This document shows, piece by piece, positions 60,334 through 64,000 of a stretch of DNA of 64,000 nt. Below the pieces are notes generated by a model. The model was not told where the DNA came from and did not search any database. It was given only the letters and a program-made list of their open reading frames with translations. Position 1 is the stretch's first letter. Each line of letters opens with the position of its first letter. The stretch comes from Tragulus kanchil (Eukaryota; Chordata; Mammalia; Artiodactyla; Tragulidae), in the NCBI GenBank assembly GCA_022376925.1, contig JAIOJX010000032.1, forward strand, positions 201,992,939 through 202,056,938. Reading direction: 5' to 3'. The position numbers were made by a program, and so were the translations under genes.

Positions 60334-60350
60334 ACTACATTTCCCAGGGC
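60334..60350 (+). promoter_or_regulatory. ZNF143/THAP11-type motif
   Basis: ACTACATTTCCCAGGGC closely matches the ACTACAnnTCCCAG core, about 100 bases before the POMT2 ATG. It is in the orientation opposite to the site at 60174. A pair of such sites is common in bidirectional promoters. Confidence 0.6.
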
Positions 60351-60442
60351 GCCCCGAGCTGCCCCTTGGTGACTTCTTGGAGGGGCGGTTCGCAAGATCC
60401 AGCGTGCCTCCGGGCCGGAGGGCCATCCGGAGGAGGGGAAGG

Positions 60443-60690
60443 ATGCCGCCGGCCGTGGACGGAGGCCAGGCAGGATCCGTGCTGCGTCCCCGGAGAGGCC
60501 AGTGTGGGTCCCAAGCCGCTAGGGCCGTAGGCCGGGACGTGGCCGCGGAGGCTACAGCGTGGAGCCCCAAACGGCCTGCTCCGAGCTCGCGGCGCTTCGA
60601 GGCGGCCGGCCGGTGGGCTCTGCTGGCCCTGGTGACGCTGATGTCCTTCGCCACCCGCTTCCACCGTCTGGATCAGCCGCCGCACATCTG
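60443..60690 (+). CDS. POMT2: POMT2 exon 1
   Basis: This encodes the N-terminus of protein O-mannosyltransferase 2, an ER multi-pass enzyme that with POMT1 transfers mannose from dolichyl-phosphate mannose to Ser/Thr of dystroglycan. It starts M-P-P-A-V-D-G-G-Q, has an Arg-rich cytosolic stretch, then the first membrane segment [20 protein letters not shown] and ends H-I-W at CATCTG|gtaagt with two bases carried over. F-x-x-R-F is typical of the start of the PMT fold. The start was chosen by match to the human N-terminus. An in-frame ATG exists 210 bases upstream. Confidence 0.92.
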
Positions 60691-61102
60691 GTAAGTGATG
60701 GGAGGGACTGGGCAGGCACTGTGGCAACTGGGAAGGAGGGATACGCCTTCTCATTGGTCCGGGATAACGGAGGGGGCGGGATTCACAGTCGGAGGGGCGG
60801 GGCCGCGCTGCAGGGCGAAACAGGTTTCCCTGCCTCTGGCAGGTGCGGTCTCCTTGAGACCGACTCATTTTAGCTTTGGTGGGTGGCAGTGGGATTTCTT
60901 ACTATGTGAGGAAGCAGTCTTCCTATCTTGCAGGTTATGCTGCAGTGTCTCACGTGACTCTCAAATTGTGGCTTTTTAAAGGTGCTTTAAACTATCCCAG
61001 GAGAATTGGACATTCTTAGTATAGAATTTCCTAAACCTGAGTTCCTAATCTGCGGGGTATCCAGGCCTCAGCGGAGGAGAACTTTCTCAACGGAGTATCT
61101 CA

Positions 61103-63240
61103 TTCTCGGGAGCCAGAACAACTTGTGTGTCCATGGATGATAACAACGGTCCCAGGAAGCAAGTCTGGGATCATCCTGTGAGGAGAGATGTATTTTCTAT
61201 TTTGTTGGACTAAGTTGCAGGAGTTGAATTCATTTAAAAAGTTTAAAGAGCCTCCAACTCGAAGGAGGAAAAGCTTTATAGGATCTGAAAATGGTTACTT
61301 TGTTTGACCATTTTGTTGACCATTAGAGGTTAATTTGTTTAACTTCCAACGGTTAATAGAAGAGAAAGTTAGTGTAGAGGTTGTTAGGAATGGAACTCCT
61401 TGACTAAAAAGCAAGAAAACTAACAAATTATCAGGTTACCATACTTGGAAGTTAAGGAATTAGCTTGTAACTGTTTCTTGAGTGCTGGCAGAAGATAAAA
61501 GGCTCCTGGGTCAGAGTCAAAAGACTTATTCATGGCTGAGGAAGCAGGAGGAACACGGGCCTGTTGGCTTCAGTTTCTAATGGCCCCAAAGCCCCACCGG
61601 GTGATGTTATGGGCTTGGATGGATGGCTAAACACACAGTGGGTTGCCTTGCAGCTAAGGAGCAACAAGCTTGCAGGATTTACTGTTTTATAGTAAGAAGT
61701 AAGAAAGCGTACTTTTTGTTTTGGAAAGAGACATTTTCTCATCTCTCAAGGCTGCTTGGTGCAAACATAACTTTGGGAAATGGTTTAGGTAAAATGCAAA
61801 CAAGGCCCTGCATTCTGGGCAAACCCAGCTCAATGTGTGGAACTTCAAGAGATCAGAGGAGGACTGTCTCTCCCAACAGGCTCACCACTTGATTTTAAAC
61901 TATCTTGAAAACGTTCGTCACTCAGTCATGTCTGACTCTTGGCGACCCCATGGACTGTAGCCCACCTGGCTCCTCTGTCCATGGGATTTGCCAGGCAAGA
62001 AAGCTGGAGTGAGTTGCTGTTACTTTCTCCAGAAGATCATCCCCATCCAGGGATGGCACCCAGGTCTCCTGCGATGCAGGCAGATTCTTCACGGATTGAG
62101 TCACTAGGGGAAGCGAGGTGTGTGGAAGTGCAAGAGATCCATGGAGGGCTCTCTCCCTGCAGGCTTACCACTTCTCGGGAGCCAGAACAACTTGTGTGTC
62201 CATGGATGATAACAACGGTCCCAGGAAGCAAGTCTGGGATCATCCTGTGAGGAGAGATGTATTTTCTATTTTGTTGGACTAAGTTGCAGGAGTTGAATTC
62301 ATTTAAAAAGTTTAAAGAGCCTCCAACTCGAAGGAGGAAAAGCTTTATAGGATCTGAAAATGGTTACTTTGTTTGACCATTTTGTTGACCATTAGAGGTT
62401 AATTTGTTTAACTTCCAACGGTTAATAGAAGAGAAAGTTAGTGTAGAGGTTGTTAGGAATGGAACTCCTTGACTAAAAAGCAAGAAAACTAACAAATTAT
62501 CAGGTTACCATACTTGGAAGTTAAGGAATTAGCTTGTAACTGTTTCTTGAGTGCTGGCAGAAGATAAAAGGCTCCTGGGTCAGAGTCAAAAGACTTATTC
62601 ATGGCTGAGGAAGCAGGAGGAACACGGGCCTGTTGGCTTCAGTTTCTAATGGCCCCAAAGCCCCACCGGGTGATGTTATGGGCTTGGATGGATGGCTAAA
62701 CACACAGTGGGTTGCCTTGCAGCTAAGGAGCAACAAGCTTGCAGGATTTACTGTTTTATAGTAAGAAGTAAGAAAGCGTACTTTTTGTTTTGGAAAGAGA
62801 CATTTTCTCATCTCTCAAGGCTGCTTGGTGCAAACATAACTTTGGGAAATGGTTTAGGTAAAATGCAAACAAGGCCCTGCATTCTGGGCAAACCCAGCTC
62901 AATGTGTGGAACTTCAAGAGATCAGAGGAGGACTGTCTCTCCCAACAGGCTCACCACTTGATTTTAAACTATCTTGAAAACGTTCGTCACTCAGTCATGT
63001 CTGACTCTTGGCGACCCCATGGACTGTAGCCCACCTGGCTCCTCTGTCCATGGGATTTGCCAGGCAAGAAAGCTGGAGTGAGTTGCTGTTACTTTCTCCA
63101 GAAGATCATCCCCATCCAGGGATGGCACCCAGGTCTCCTGCGATGCAGGCAGATTCTTCACGGATTGAGTCACTAGGGGAAGCGAGGTGTGTGGAAGTGC
63201 AAGAGATCCATGGAGGGCTCTCTCCCTGCAGGCTTACCAC
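61103..63240 (+). repeat. Tandem duplication 18 (offset 1069 bp)
   Basis: Copy 1 (61103-62171) and copy 2 (62172-63240) abut at taccactt|ctcgggagcc. No differences were noticed. Each copy includes a Bov-A2-type SINE. Confidence 0.94.
61912..62114 (+). mobile_element. Bov-A2-type SINE (second copy 62981-63183)
   Basis: Phrases: cgttcgtcactcagtcatgt, ctgactcttggcgacccc, atggactgtagcccacctgg, ggcaagaaagctggagtgag and gattcttcacggattgagtc. The second occurrence is from duplication 18. Confidence 0.85.
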
Positions 63241-63895
63241 TTAATTTTAAACAGTCTTGGCTTCTAGCAAATCTTCATATGAATATGCTGGTCCATTAGA
63301 TACTCTGGGTAGCCTGACTGACAGAGGCAGGGACCAAGATTGTTTAATATGTCGCATACAACATTTAATTAAGGTGTCTCTCACCAGGATCCAAACCAGC
63401 AGGCTGAGGCCAACCTGTGGTATTAGCCTTTACCCTCCAGAGTTTGAATTTAGTGACCTATGAATAATTGTGTGTGTGGAGGGCTGGGGTGGAAGGACCA
63501 GTAAGTTGTGTTTCAAATAACTGGGATGTAGTCTAAGGCCAATCTATTTTCTGTTACAGTGTCCACAGATGTTTAGACTGACCTCTGATTTCTGGTGTCA
63601 TTACAGTGAGTTCCCTTACTTAAAAAGCAACTCCCACACCCAGTGGAAAGCATTCCATGGCCCATTCTTCCCTACATTCTGAAGGGGTGCAGGTCATTCC
63701 AGTTCAGGATTATCGGTTAAGATTTATTTGGATCTCCGTCAGATTTGGTTTAGATCACCGTCACAGTGGTTGGGTTAAACCACATGGGCAGTGAGTGCCG
63801 CTGAGTGGTTGCAGCCTCAGTCACTATACAAGGCATAACCTAAGCCCTCTAGGGTGTCAGGAGAAGCATTTGCATTAGTATCAGTCATACTGATT

Positions 63896-63966
63896 TGGGC
63901 TTCTCTGGCTGCTCAGTGCTAAAGAATTTGTTTATCAATGGGGAGGACGATTCATAGGAGACTAGG
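63896..63966 (+). mobile_element. tRNA-type SINE head, cut by duplication 19
   Basis: Reads tgggcttctctggctgctca, gtgctaaagaatttgtttat and gattcatagg, then breaks off into sequence copied from 62881. Such an abrupt end inside an element marks the junction of another duplication. Confidence 0.7.
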
Positions 63967-64000
63967 ATTCTGGGCAAACCCAGCTCAATGTGTGGAACTT
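63967..64000 (+). repeat. Start of tandem duplication 19 (offset 1086 bp), cut by window end
   Basis: The last 34 bases, beginning attctgggcaaacccagc, equal 62881-62914 and, through duplication 18, also 61812-61845. This makes a third instance and shows that the pattern continues beyond the window. Confidence 0.85.

Larger units (their letters stand above)
59560..60870. promoter_or_regulatory. CpG island, bidirectional GSTZ1/POMT2 promoter
   Basis: This is the only long stretch with high CpG density, and it holds the GSTZ1 M-Q-A-G-K exon (minus) and POMT2 exon 1 (plus) about 460 bases apart. From memory, the human genes are also head-to-head with adjoining starts. GC boxes (ccgcccc-type at about 59899 and 60140) are visible and there is no TATA box near either gene. 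Expected behaviour is broad, housekeeping-type divergent transcription. Confidence 0.85.
60691..64000 (+). other. POMT2: POMT2 intron 1 (partial)
   Basis: The donor gtaagtgatg is strong. No further POMT2 exon is recognisable before the window end. It contains duplication 18, the start of duplication 19, a Bov-A2 and a truncated SINE. The stretch 63241-63895 shows nothing nameable. Confidence 0.75.

Overview
This is nuclear DNA of a ruminant, most likely a pecoran. Two things show this: abundant Bov-A2/Bov-tA-type and CHR-type tRNA-derived SINEs on a background of ancient MIR, L2-like and L1 remnants, and three vertebrate genes in the order TMED8 (+), GSTZ1 (-), POMT2 (+). From memory this is the human 14q24.3 order read in the opposite orientation. 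The species cannot be fixed from the sequence. A GC-rich SINE subfamily with an unusual 3' tail may be a useful lineage marker. No bacterial, viral or CRISPR-like system was found.

Layout. (1) 1-24.9 kb holds TMED8 on the plus strand: five coding exons at 12.1, 19.4, 22.3, 22.9 and 24.7 kb, with exon 1 outside the window. A long probable 3' UTR follows, possibly to an AATAAA near 35.34 kb. (2) 35.4-43.9 kb is intergenic and rich in SINEs. (3) 43.9-60.0 kb holds GSTZ1 on the minus strand. All nine coding exons are found with correct splice sites and phases. Using each exon once gives 216 codons, the size of the mammalian enzyme. There are two in-phase alternative first exons. (4) 59.6-60.9 kb is a CpG-rich, head-to-head promoter between GSTZ1 and POMT2, with NRF1-like and ZNF143/THAP11-like motifs. 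(5) POMT2 exon 1 lies at 60.44-60.69 kb, followed by intron 1 to the window end.

The dominant anomaly is a series of about nineteen direct tandem duplications, each with a unit of about 1.06-1.17 kb. They are near-identical, mostly head-to-tail, some with short filler at the junction, and some chained into local triplications. They add about 20 kb, roughly a third of the window. They ignore gene boundaries: the TMED8 terminal exon and GSTZ1 exons 3, 4 and 6 each appear twice, and the extra GSTZ1 copies would shift the reading frame. With the copies removed, GSTZ1 spans about 10.5 kb, close to the human gene as I remember it. The most economical reading is false duplication during assembly, with unmerged contig or haplotype overlaps or faulty gap filling. 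A real wave of tandem duplication is far less likely, but raw reads would settle it.

The three genes are unrelated in function: a GOLD-domain protein, the maleylacetoacetate isomerase of tyrosine breakdown, and an ER O-mannosyltransferase. GSTZ1 and POMT2 share a promoter.
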